Assembly (NCBI GenBank): GCA_964019335.1
Contig: OZ025666.1
Location: 250,501 to 314,500, forward strand
Reading direction: 5' to 3'
DNA length: 64,000 nucleotides
Source of the DNA: Diplonema japonicum
Lineage: Eukaryota; Euglenozoa; Diplonemea; Diplonemida; Diplonemidae
Part shown: in pieces, positions 54,337 to 64,000 of the stretch
How positions within the stretch are numbered: position 1 is the stretch's first letter
Layout: every line of letters begins with the position of its first letter
Program-made: the position numbers and the translations under genes
Notes under the pieces: model-generated
The model's input: the letters and a program-made list of their open reading frames with translations, nothing else
The model's database searches: none
Told to the model about the DNA's origin: nothing

Positions 54337-55032
54337 ATGCACGCTCCCGTTATGATGTTTGGAAACAAGAGCAGCAAGTTCGGTGTGAAGGAGGAGGAGG
54401 TGGCACGGACGGCCGCAGGAGGTGTGATGGGGTGCGCACCAAAGGTGCCATCGCCGAAGGAAGGGCACGCAAGGCGGGACAGCTTAGGGAGCATGAGCGA
54501 AGTGACATCTTCCTATGGAAGTGCCTTGTCAACCTTCACACATGACCCTTACTCATGGGGCGAGGTCAAGCGGGCTGTCAGCGGAGTGTCTCGAAGCTCA
54601 TCTGTTTCATCCTGCGATGGGTTATCTGTGGCAAGCAGTTCTGTGTCAAAGGAGGGTTCCTACCCCATCTCAACCCACCAGCTTTTGAGGTCTCATCCCA
54701 ACCAACGATTCGGGGCATGGATCCGAGGTAACTCCATCACAAATGTTGTTCCTGAGGGCCCCGCCGACATCGCTGGTCTTGCGGTAGGCATGCGTATCCT
54801 TGCTGTTGACAATGTGGCCGCCGATCCCGCTACCGTTTCTGCTGTTATTAGAAAGACGTGGAAGGAGCTTGGGTGCATCAACCTGCTTATCGAAGCACGT
54901 CCCCCTGGCACGAGGTCCAAGCGCTCCATGGCTAAAGCAAGGTCCCGGCAGAGGTCCCGCGCAGCTGCCGCCGCGGCGTGCCCTGCCGAAGTTGACTCTA
55001 CTCAATTTGGAGAAACCGTGGATGAATGCTGA
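54337..55032 (+). CDS. PDZ-domain protein
   Basis: 231 residues. Residues 1-125 are Ser-rich and low in order. Residues about 125-190 form a PDZ-like fold: Phe-Gly-Ala-Trp-Ile then Asn-Val-Val-Pro-Glu-Gly-Pro-Ala-Asp-Ile-Ala-Gly-Leu, Gly-Met-Arg-Ile-Leu-Ala-Val-Asp and a Cys-Ile-Asn-Leu-Leu-Ile-Glu strand. The usual Gly-Leu-Gly-Phe carboxylate loop is replaced by Phe-Gly-Ala-Trp-Ile, so ligand choice may differ. The C-terminus is Arg/Lys/Ala-rich and may enter the nucleus or bind RNA. PDZ domains scaffold protein complexes by binding C-terminal peptides. Partner unknown. Confidence 0.75.
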   Translation: MHAPVMMFGNKSSKFGVKEEEVARTAAGGVMGCAPKVPSPKEGHARRDSLGSMSEVTSSYGSALSTFTHDPYSWGEVKRAVSGVSRSSSVSSCDGLSVASSSVSKEGSYPISTHQLLRSHPNQRFGAWIRGNSITNVVPEGPADIAGLAVGMRILAVDNVAADPATVSAVIRKTWKELGCINLLIEARPPGTRSKRSMAKARSRQRSRAAAAAACPAEVDSTQFGETVDEC

Positions 55033-56205
55033 TGATTTTTTTTTGGTGGGGGGGGAACATTTTTTCTCTTTTTTATCCAGCAAAACAAAAAAAAAAAAAA
55101 AAAAAAAAAAAAAAACGCACACAACAATGGAGTGGAAGGGGGTGAATGTTTTTTTTTTTTTTTTTTTTTTAAAGTTCTACCTTCTTCCCTCTTTCTTTTT
55201 TTTTTTTATTTGTACTGCGATAGCACTTTCATTACTAGTTTCCCCCCCAAAAGTTATTCACTCTTTGGTGCTTGTTGTTGTTGTTTTTTTTTTTTATGCC
55301 CCTTTCGTTGTTTTTTTTTTTTTTTTTTTTTTTTCCCTCGGCACGCGTGTTTCAAGTCCACACGCTTACCCTCGCCCCCCCCCTTTTTTTTCTAAAAAAG
55401 AAAGAATTTGCAGCATTGGCATATTTTAAAGGGAAAAGGGAGTACGAGAAAAGTGCAATTCTTTGAGTGTGCGGGTGAGATAGAATTGCCTACCTCCAAC
55501 ATCTCTCCCCCCTTTTTCTCTTCACCCCCCACCCCCTCCCCCGTCCTCTTGTGTTCACTGAAGTGAAAAAACAGTGGGAACGGAAGAAGGGGGAAAGCAA
55601 AAAAAAAGGGGGAAAGGCCCAATAGTTTTTTTTTCTTCTTTGGCTCCTCAGGTTTTTCTTTTATTTATTTACCCGCTTCTATTCTTTTTTTTTATGTCGA
55701 TTCTTTTTTATTATTCTTTTTGGTCCCCTTTTTTTTATTTAGTAGCCATGTGTATGGAGGGACTCATCCACCATATTAAAAAAAAATTTTTTTTTTCTTG
55801 CTCATGCTCGGTTGTAGTATAATACCTCTGAAGCCCAACTCCTGTAAAGAAAAAAAAAAAAAAAAAAAAAAAAGCACTGGTGAAAAAAAAAAAAAAAGGG
55901 GGAGAGGGAGGGAATTCAAATAATTCTTTTTTATTTACTGTAAAACAAAAATCACCGGAAGATAAAATATCCGGAAGTTCTGGCGGTCTGGATATTTTTT
56001 TCTTCCGGACATTTTTTTCCCGGGACCCCCTTTTCTTTTTTTAAAGGGCTGGACCAGAAACCGGATGAAACTAGTTTCTGTAGCAAGAGAAAAATCAAAC
56101 GAAAATCAGAGAGAATTGCAACGGACTTTTCTAAGAACTAAAAGACACCTCAGACTATGCGTAAGGCTTGGTACCCCTTATCTTCCGGTGGATTTTTGTT
56201 TTACA

Positions 56206-56245
<40 letters not shown>

Positions 56246-56617
56246 CTACAGAAACTTTAAAAAAAAAAAAAGGAAAAAAAAAAAAAAAAAAAAAAAAAGG
56301 AAATTTGCCAACTTGCCACATTATTTTTCTTTTCAAACGAAAAAGTTTTTTTTTTTTATATGATGAAGAAAAAAATCAAAATGAAAAAAATATTTTTTTA
56401 CATGAAAAAGAAAATGAAGAAGAAGAAAAAAGAAATATAATACTGTATAGACCGATAAATGAGCTTCAGATTTTTTTTTTTTGTGTAATCATAAAGATTT
56501 TGTAGGTTTGATAAACCAACGAAGCTTACGTTAAACCAAATGCAACGAACTGATGAACTTAATCCTCGAGAAGGGGTTTTTTAAATTTTTTTTTTAAATT
56601 GGTTACAGTAATGGAAA

Positions 56618-56651
<34 letters not shown>

Positions 56652-56777
56652 ATGTACAACACAACTTTGATTGGCAGAATCATGTTTCCTTCTATTTTTT
56701 TTTTCTTCTACTCGCACATCTTTCCTGATCTTTTTTTTCTTTGCTTGTTGTCTAAACAAAGGGAATGTTGCATCATG

Positions 56778-56811
<34 letters not shown>

Positions 56812-58664
56812 CCTTCGGGTTGGAAATAAATTAACTTTATCCAGGCTTATTCGACCCCGTCAATGAAACAAACAACAAATCCCTGTATTTTTTTCTTGAA
56901 ATTAAAGAAAATTAATAAAAAATTATCAAATCTGTTTTTTTTTTTTTTTTTCTTTTTCATCTTCAAAATTCAAAACCAAAATTTATTTCAAAGGAGGGTG
57001 GTGGGGCAATATATAAATATATATATATATATTTTTTTTTTAAATTTCCCTTCCCACCAATAAAACCTTGTGCACGATCTCAAAAAAAGAAATATTTTAA
57101 CACCAAATCTGGTTTTTTTTTTTTTTTTTTTTTGAAAGTTTTTGAATTCTTGATTTTTTTTTTCTTCCGTCCCGAGTTAACCAAAAGGAAAATTTTAAAA
57201 TATTTAAAAAAAAAAAAAAAAAAGATGAACGATATTTTTTTTTCTGCTTCTGTTGTAAGCCCTCCAAGTGGTCGATTTCTTTTTATTTTATTTTTTCCTT
57301 TTTACTAAAGCAGCGTCCGACAACATTAGACTGGAGGGGGGGGTAGGTTGTAGGGTTGAGAAAGAAAAAAATTAACTTTTTTAGTTCTTTTTTTTTATTA
57401 ATTCTCTCTCGTAGCAGCCATCCCCCCTTCTTCCCCCTTTTTTATTTACTCTATCCCTTTCCAGTTTCCCCCCCCCCCCCCCCCTTTTTGAAATCGTTAA
57501 GCAAAAGAAAAAAAAAAGAATCTTCGTAATGGGCCTCAGGCTTAACCTGAAAAAACGTTAATAGTTACTTTAACAATGAAAAAAAAAAAGAAAAAAAAAC
57601 TTAAAACTGTCACCTACATATATCTTGCTAACTTAAACACACCCTCCCCCCCCAAAAAAAATTCCCCAACACCTTCGAAACACGGGCTACTCTGTAGCCT
57701 GCAAAAAAATATCTCTCTCATGTTTTTCAACCTTTTCTCCGTTCGCCAGGGCACCTTTTCTTAAACTTCTTCCTCCCTGCCCCCTGTTTAGGGGGGTGAC
57801 ACAGGGGTGGCAAGACCAAAGGGGCACAAGATGTGGACACGAAGAGCGCTTAGGATGCAATGTTGCAACCACCCCTCCCTTTTAGCATAAACCTACGTAT
57901 GCTATTTTTTTTTTTTTTTTTTTTTCCCTCTCTCCCCCTTTTTCGCACACACGCTCCTTTGCGCCTTATTTTTTTTTTTTTTTATTTTATTATTTTTTTT
58001 TTCTTTTTCCTATTTATTATGCCTCTCTCGTTCCTTTTCCAAAAAAAAAAAGAAGAAAAAAATTCTACTTTTTTTTAATTTATTTTTTCCCTACCCCCCC
58101 TTGATTAACAAGAAATGCCGGTTTTTTTTTCTTCCACATTTATTCACATTTTTAGCCAGAATAACGCGGGTAAAGGGGAGGGAGGGGAGAGAAAAATAAG
58201 TTGACAAACAATTCACAAATACAAAAAAAAAGAGAGAAATCGGGGAAGCGAGGGGAGGGGAGGGGGGAGGAAAAAGGGAAAAAAGAAATACAGAGTATTC
58301 TAACCTGAAAGTAAGGGATCCATGAAGAATAGGAAGACTTGTTTTCTTTCTTCTTTTATTCTTCTTCGGTTTTCTCTATCTCCCATTTATTTTTTCCCTC
58401 GTTCCTTTCTCCCCCCCCTAACCCTTCCCTTTTCCGTCCTCTGTGCCAGTTGCACTTTTTCTTTCCTCGGGTTCTCCCCATATCCACCCCCCTTCCCTTT
58501 CTTGTATTTTGACAGTTTTTTGTTGTCTCATCCAAGTAGGGCAGGGTTACTTACGTTAAGCAAAGAAAAAAAAGCCTTTTATATTGATTTTACGCAGCTC
58601 TGTACATTCTTCATTTTTTTTTTTTTGTACTTTTAAGTTTTTAAATCGCCACTTGCGCACTCAG

Positions 58665-58700
<36 letters not shown>

Positions 58701-58725
58701 GAATGAAAATTTTAGTAACTTTAAT

Positions 58726-58764
<39 letters not shown>

Positions 58765-58822
58765 TACTCGGTCCACCTCGCTTACCAACAAGGTAGTACG
58801 CACCCTCTTCCTACTGTCTCCT

Positions 58823-58854
<32 letters not shown>

Positions 58855-59025
58855 TCAGGCAGCGCAGGGAAACAAAGGGTGTGTTTATCTTGGTGATAGT
58901 TTAATAAAATTGTCACTGGCCTAAACAAAATATTAGGAGGAGAAGGGGGGGGAAAAAAGAGAGAAGGGGAAAGAGAAAAAAAAAAAAAGAAGAGGATAAG
59001 AGGAGAACGAATGTGGGAGTGTGAT

Positions 59026-59076
<51 letters not shown>

Positions 59077-59312
59077 CCTCCTGTTTTGTTCTCACTCATT
59101 TCCGTTTTTTTTTTTTTTTTTTTTTTTTTCCATTCTTTTTTTTTTTCTTCTTCTCCCTCTCCTTATTCCGAAGAAAAAGGCTATTGGGCGATCGGTGTAC
59201 TGAAATCATCTTTTCCCCCCCCCCTTTTTTTTTTCCTCCCTACATTTCCTTTCATTCATTGTCGTTTAATTTCTTTCTTTTTATCGTCTTTTATTGAAGA
59301 GAAATTTGTTTT

Positions 59313-59361
<49 letters not shown>

Positions 59362-60201
59362 CACCCTTTTTTTGCTGTACAATCTCACCACTATTCACAT
59401 TCAGGATCGCGAGACGGGGAAAACCATTCCTCTTTTCTCCTGACGTGTGGATTTCCTTTGGGAAAAAAATTTTTGAATTTTTTTTTTTTTCTTGCTAGCC
59501 TGGAATAGGCCGTATTAACCACCACATTTGTTTTTTTGTGGTATTTTTTTTTCTCCTTTTTTTTTTCCCCTTCTCTTCAAAATATCGACACCCGCAAATA
59601 CCAATCAGTTATTTTGTCGATATTCAAATTCTTTACGCAAATTTCCCCCTCCATTTGTATGCTCATATTTTGGCCCAATAATGGCAAAGTCTTCATCTTC
59701 CGTGCCATTTATACATTTTATATCTCATGGGGGGGTCTTCTTTTTTTTTTCTTCATTCTTCCGTGGGGCAGTAGTTTTCATCTTTTTTTTAGTGCCCCAT
59801 TCCCTTTCTTTGAGTACTCCCTTATCTTGCTTCTAAGTACCTTATTTATTTTTCTCCCCCCCGTTCTTCATTTACTTTTACAAACACCAGCAATGCACAC
59901 GCAAAACAAAAGCAAAACAAAAAAAAAAAAAAAAAAAAAAACATTTCTTACTCTTACCTTTTTTTTTCTTTTCTTTTTTTTTTTCCCTTATACCCTCCTC
60001 TTCATACTATTATTACTTCAATTTTTTTTTGAAAAAAAAAAAAATTCTTTTGTAATAAAAACCAATGCAATATTTTATAAAAAAAATCATCTTCAGGGCG
60101 GAAAGCAAAAAAAAAAAAAGATAAAAAACGGAAAAAAATAACAATATAAAAAAAAAAAAAAGAAGAGACAGATTTCCGTCCGTCCGCAAAGTATGATGTA
60201 G
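55033..60201. other. Homopolymer-rich gene desert
   Basis: 5.2 kb with no supported gene. It carries the longest run in the window, 48 T at 59027-59074, with many runs of 20-38 A or T (for example near 56213, 56618, 56779, 58664, 58725 and 59320), and a small foldback element. Short frames are poly-Phe or poly-Lys. Confidence 0.8.
55936..56256. repeat. Foldback (MITE-like) element in the desert
   Basis: Arms of about 29 nt pair as inverted repeats: 55936-55964 (starting TACTGTAAAACAAAAATC and ending ACCGGAAGATA) and 56179-56208, with one extra base. A second pair, AGTTTCTGTAG at 56073-56083 and CTACAGAAACT at 56246-56256, and a TCCGGAAG/CTTCCGGA pair inside the first arms, give several possible stems. 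No open frame inside. Confidence 0.6.
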
Positions 60202-63200
60202 ATGCACAGCAAGGGGGTTACGGGGCCTTGTGAAATGGCGGAAAGGCAGCTTAGGAAAGAATTGTCGCAAAGATGTGAAGGGTCAAACGAACTGTATAAG
60301 GCTGTTGAGAACGTGTGTAAAGGAGCCGACGAAGGACTGCTTCGGTCGGGCTTAAGGCTGTTGGATGACTTAGCTGAGAAGGATGAGTGCTGGAGGGTAG
60401 TCTTCTCTCGGTGCTTAGCCAAGAAGTTTGCATATTTGCTTAAATCAGTCGGGTGTGGCACTCCTACCGATTTCAACAGTTTATTCGAGCGCTATCTATC
60501 CCAAGCACTCCCCACCCTCCCTGCCTCCCCGTACCTCGCCCCGTACCTTGTTGAGCTTAGACGCGACCACCCGTCTCTCACGCATGATGTAAAGCAAGCC
60601 ATCAAACGCATTCCCCGCGACGCCTCACGGCTCCCCACCCTCTCATTTGACTATTCTCACCTCACCATCGACACCTACCCCGCGGGCAGGAAAAAAGGCC
60701 AATGGGTCACACTCGGCCGTGGCGCCATATGCACTGTCATCTCCGCCACTTTCCTCCGCAAGCCCGTCGCCATCAAGGAATGGCAGGTCCCCGACACCAC
60801 CAAGCAAGCAGTCGTTGCGAAGCTTCACGGAGAAGTGCTCGCACTGGAGCACCTATGCCACATCAACCTGGCCGCTGTCTATGGTGTTGTGCACGATGCC
60901 AACGGCGAGCCACCGCAGGGCCTCACTGCAGACGTGGGCATCCTGACAGACAGGGTGCAGATGACATTGGGCGACCTCCTCTTCGAGGAAGACCCCATGC
61001 CTTTAGACAAGCTGCTGGCCATTTGTGTGGAAGCGGCAGCAGGCACAGTTTATCTGCACCAGTGCTCCATCCATGCCAACATCAAGCCCAGCAACGTGGG
61101 TCTCACCATGACAGGCTCTGTCAAGCTTCTCGACTACGGCCCGTGGCGCAACCCTGACCACGACTGGGCAGCACCTGAGGTCGTACGCGGTCAAGCGCTG
61201 CTTCTGTCAGACGTCTACAGCTGGGCTGCCATCTGCCTGTCGGGCATATCTCAGCAACGACCACGGAAGGGCCAAAGCGGTGTGATCCCTGAACGGTCTT
61301 CGTCAGGTGACGTTGTGAGTTCTGGTATGAGCGCGCTCCTGTCGGAGTGCCTCTCCGAAACTCCCACGCTGCGGCCGAACATGGCCGACTGCTACAAGAG
61401 AGCCACCATGTCGCATGGCGACAACGAGGGCCACCGCCCTCATCAAATGCAACCAGAAGACACTCAGCAGCAGCTTGAAGCTGTGCCGCTCCCTGAAGAG
61501 AGGTACATCCCGATGACGTCTCTCCGGTCACAGGACACATGGGAGGTCATTGGTGAAGGCTCCTTTGGGCAGGTGTATAAGACAGTCTTCGAGCCCATGC
61601 AGGACGTGGTCGCGGTCAAGGAGCTGTTGATCGACCCCGACACAGAGACACAAAAGAAGCTGCAGCGAAAGCTCCATTTCCACAAAGAGATTGTCAATCT
61701 GCACACGCTTCGGGTGAACCAAGTCCTCAACTTCTATGGTTGGACGGCCGACTCGACGGGGCGGTTATTCATGGTCACCGAGTACTGCGCCAGGGGGCAC
61801 CTGAAGGGCGTCCTTGACAGTGAAAGAAGGAGCGCTGAGATGACACCGAAAGACTGGGGCCACATGAGCCTGGATGTAGGGCTCACGATAGCCCAATCCT
61901 TAACGCTCATCCACTCGAAGGACTGGGTGCACTTAGACGTTGCTGCAAGGAATGTGCTCGTGACGGCATGGGGCCAGTACAAACTGTCTGATGTCGGACT
62001 GCTAACTAAGGTGAATGGCCCTGCGCCAGTGATCGCAATACCATGGTCGCCGCCCGAGGCGCTCCGTGCCAAGGCTTACGAGCGCGTTGCCACCGTGTAC
62101 CACGACATGTGGTCTTTTGGAGTACTCCTGTACGAGGTCCTCAACAAGGGCCCAGCACCCTTTGAAGAGCTTCGCATCACATGTACCTCCGATCAGGACT
62201 GGCTGGACTCGTTGGTGAAATCCGTAGTCTCTGGTGTGAAACCCCTTCCTCCAGTGACTGTGGCACAGGACCCGCTCTGCAAAGCCATTTGGGACACTGT
62301 CATCGTTCCTTGCAGGTCTATGGCCCCCAGCAAGCGACCCACAATGAAGGAGGTGATCCAAACTATTGTGGACCTACGCGGCAGTTCCTGCGCGTCAGAG
62401 GTGAGCAGCCCCGTGACTAGCGGCGGCCCTACTGTGTGTACCACTGAAATGAACATATATGGAGGCGATGCGGTGGTGTACGGAGGTGATACGGCACCCG
62501 AGAGGGAAGCTACGGGAAGCAGCAGAGATCACACTGAAGGCTCTGAAATAGGGGACACCCTGACACGTGTGCTGATATCAAGACCGCGACCGTGTCCTAG
62601 AAGGAAGTTCACTGATTGTTTTGAGATGTCTAAAAGGCTGTACTCGGAGTTTCCATGCGAGTGGGCCACCCTCATCCAGCAGTGGACAGAACAAGAAATG
62701 TGGAGCGCAGCGTACCAGATGACCAACTGGGAGAGTGTGGGAGGGAAGATATGGCCCTCACCAGTTCTTCACGCCGCTTTGAAGAATGCGGAGCTCATTG
62801 CAAAGAGACACTGCGCAGGCACACCTCTATCGACGTTCCTTCCCGTTTACATGTACACGGCAGAACTGTACCTCCCTGCAGTGTGGTGTTGGTACGACGC
62901 AGATGTGAAGCTGTGGAAGCGTCTCGACGAGGTGGACGAATTGGAGGCAGCGGCGCTGACCCTCAGGTCACAGTCGGGAGGGCATGCCGAAGTCACTATC
63001 CCGAAGTGCCTTGGACGGCTAAAAAGAAGCCAAACCGAGCAGATATGGCTTTTGGCACCTAGTGCAAGCTACGAGCAGCTATGCGGGATCACGAGATACG
63101 ACATAGGGATGATCCCTGTCATGCGGTACGAGAACGCACAGAGGGGGAACCCCGTGCTGTCGCCATTGTACGACTCGGCCATGTGGTGCATGCAGCCGGG

Positions 63201-64000
63201 GAGCCAGTCTTTTTGCCCACCGCCTGGTATCCTAGAATACATCTATTCACGGTCACCTGACCAGACCCTGCAGGGCAACACGTTAGTACGGGTGAATGGT
63301 AAAGATGGTGTGCTTGTGGACGGGAAGGTGCTTGTAGATGGGGTGGCGGTGCCAAGCTGCCAAGCTCAAAATGCTACAGAAACATTCCCGGAGGGCGGCG
63401 GGTCGTGGAAGGTCGTGCCATGCGAAACAGAAGCGATAGCCGGTGTGAAGGAGCAACTGAGGGAACTTGCACTGCAGCGCAGCGCCGTCAACGACGAGGT
63501 TAACAAGAAGATCCTTGAGGCACTCAACGGCAGCCGGAACCTCAAGGCCATCGCTGCAATAAAACTGGGGACGGGCAGCATGGAGGAGATTCTTGATTAC
63601 TACCCGCCTGCCGACGAAGTGTTGAAAAGCTTGGAAGTGCAGTACCTCACTGTGGACTGTGGAGGCATGTCCGAAAAGTACCTCCTTTCCCTCTCAGGGC
63701 ACCCCATGCTCGTTGCCGTGGTGAGTAACATGCAGCAGGTGCAGCTTGTCGACTGCGTCAGCAGGTTCGTTGCCTCTTCAAAGGAGCAGATCTACGACTT
63801 TGAGAACAAAGCTTGCATCAGAGACCACGAGAAGCTATCACTGGACGGGACAGCATCGGCTACAATCACACCAGGCCCAACAGAAGACGACATCAGTGGG
63901 AAGTATCTGCACCTCCCTGGTGTTCCTACTAGGTTCTGCTGTGACGACACGGGGTACATGCTGTCCAAGGAATCTGGCAAGTGGGTGGCTACCAAAGACG
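60202..64000 (+). CDS. Tandem pseudokinase-kinase protein (3' partial)
   Basis: Open from the ATG at 60202, just after an in-frame TAG, to the window edge (over 1,266 residues; the end is outside). The second ATG at 60235 is an alternative start. Residues about 165-330 form a kinase-like domain: Gly-Arg-Gly-Ala loop (about 169), Val-Ala-Ile-Lys (about 189), but His-Ala-Asn in place of His-Arg-Asp (about 290) and Asp-Tyr-Gly for Asp-Phe-Gly (about 310), so it is probably inactive. Residues about 449-735 form a second, better conserved kinase: GEGSFGQVY, Val-Ala-Val-Lys (about 470), His-Leu-Asp-Val-Ala-Ala-Arg-Asn (about 576; the AARN form is typical of tyrosine kinases), Asp-Val-Gly (about 597), and Trp-Ser-Pro-Pro-Glu (about 615). 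The remaining 500 residues have no recognised domain. Confidence 0.8.
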   Translation, partial: MHSKGVTGPCEMAERQLRKELSQRCEGSNELYKAVENVCKGADEGLLRSGLRLLDDLAEKDECWRVVFSRCLAKKFAYLLKSVGCGTPTDFNSLFERYLSQALPTLPASPYLAPYLVELRRDHPSLTHDVKQAIKRIPRDASRLPTLSFDYSHLTIDTYPAGRKKGQWVTLGRGAICTVISATFLRKPVAIKEWQVPDTTKQAVVAKLHGEVLALEHLCHINLAAVYGVVHDANGEPPQGLTADVGILTDRVQMTLGDLLFEEDPMPLDKLLAICVEAAAGTVYLHQCSIHANIKPSNVGLTMTGSVKLLDYGPWRNPDHDWAAPEVVRGQALLLSDVYSWAAICLSGISQQRPRKGQSGVIPERSSSGDVVSSGMSALLSECLSETPTLRPNMADCYKRATMSHGDNEGHRPHQMQPEDTQQQLEAVPLPEERYIPMTSLRSQDTWEVIGEGSFGQVYKTVFEPMQDVVAVKELLIDPDTETQKKLQRKLHFHKEIVNLHTLRVNQVLNFYGWTADSTGRLFMVTEYCARGHLKGVLDSERRSAEMTPKDWGHMSLDVGLTIAQSLTLIHSKDWVHLDVAARNVLVTAWGQYKLSDVGLLTKVNGPAPVIAIPWSPPEALRAKAYERVATVYHDMWSFGVLLYEVLNKGPAPFEELRITCTSDQDWLDSLVKSVVSGVKPLPPVTVAQDPLCKAIWDTVIVPCRSMAPSKRPTMKEVIQTIVDLRGSSCASEVSSPVTSGGPTVCTTEMNIYGGDAVVYGGDTAPEREATGSSRDHTEGSEIGDTLTRVLISRPRPCPRRKFTDCFEMSKRLYSEFPCEWATLIQQWTEQEMWSAAYQMTNWESVGGKIWPSPVLHAALKNAELIAKRHCAGTPLSTFLPVYMYTAELYLPAVWCWYDADVKLWKRLDEVDELEAAALTLRSQSGGHAEVTIPKCLGRLKRSQTEQIWLLAPSASYEQLCGITRYDIGMIPVMRYENAQRGNPVLSPLYDSAMWCMQPGSQSFCPPPGILEYIYSRSPDQTLQGNTLVRVNGKDGVLVDGKVLVDGVAVPSCQAQNATETFPEGGGSWKVVPCETEAIAGVKEQLRELALQRSAVNDEVNKKILEALNGSRNLKAIAAIKLGTGSMEEILDYYPPADEVLKSLEVQYLTVDCGGMSEKYLLSLSGHPMLVAVVSNMQQVQLVDCVSRFVASSKEQIYDFENKACIRDHEKLSLDGTASATITPGPTEDDISGKYLHLPGVPTRFCCDDTGYMLSKESGKWVATKD

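Overview
This is nuclear DNA from a unicellular eukaryote. Protein-coding genes are large and have GC-rich third codon positions. They are split by short introns, mostly with a GTATG-type donor and a CAG, TAG or AAAG acceptor, and separated by AT-rich spacers full of homopolymer runs (up to 48 T and 38 A). Every gene I accept lies on the + strand over 64 kb, apart from a dead transposase. Highly expressed genes occur as tandem near-identical copies (four uS4 genes, two BiP genes). One-strand gene order, a myosin with UBA-type tail domains (as in kinetoplastid myosin XXI), a PPEF phosphatase starting Met-Gly-Cys-Cys (as in dually acylated kinetoplastid PPEF) and a giant lectin with a Thr-Asp-Ala-Pro stalk all suggest a euglenozoan, perhaps a diplonemid. 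That assignment is inference. A dinoflagellate-like lineage also has unidirectional arrays, tandem copies and secreted proteins like the one at 51983, so it is not excluded.

Layout. 0-7.6 kb: 3' part of an ankyrin/zinc-ribbon protein, a PARP-like coiled-coil protein, a START-domain protein with a membrane tail split over four exons, and a small ENT-domain protein. 7.7-10.4 kb: four tandem copies of 40S ribosomal protein S9 (uS4). 10.5-14.1 kb: a myosin whose tail carries CUE/UBA-like and C4 zinc-finger modules. 15.8-23.6 kb: PPEF phosphatase, NPL4-like Cdc48 cofactor, poly(ADP-ribose) glycohydrolase and a coiled-coil protein. 23.65-25.84 kb: mosaic repeat block A. 26.2-34.2 kb: an adaptor-complex mu subunit and two BiP/HSP70 genes. 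The first intron of the second BiP copy has been expanded from 43 to 1,920 nt by mosaic block B. 34.9-39.1 kb: an RRM-SAM protein whose first intron holds a defective piggyBac element with intact ends. 39.1-42.5 kb: non-coding. 42.5-49.5 kb: a fucosyltransferase-like enzyme and a 1,831-residue C-type-lectin surface protein. 49.97-51.8 kb: mosaic block C. 52-55 kb: a secreted cysteine-rich protein, a coiled-coil protein and a PDZ protein. 55-60.2 kb: a homopolymer desert with one foldback element. 60.2 kb to the end: a tandem pseudokinase-kinase gene running off the window.

How the genes relate: no operon-like pathway is evident, as expected if genes are co-transcribed without functional grouping. 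Some themes recur: ubiquitin handling (NPL4, the myosin tail), ADP-ribose turnover (PARP-like, PARG), and the secretory pathway or surface (BiP, AP mu, fucosyltransferase, lectin). The strongest unusual features are the three mosaic repeat blocks (about nine shared modules, always in the same orientation, one block inside an intron), the ubiquitin-binding-type myosin tail, and the JAK-like pseudokinase-kinase order.
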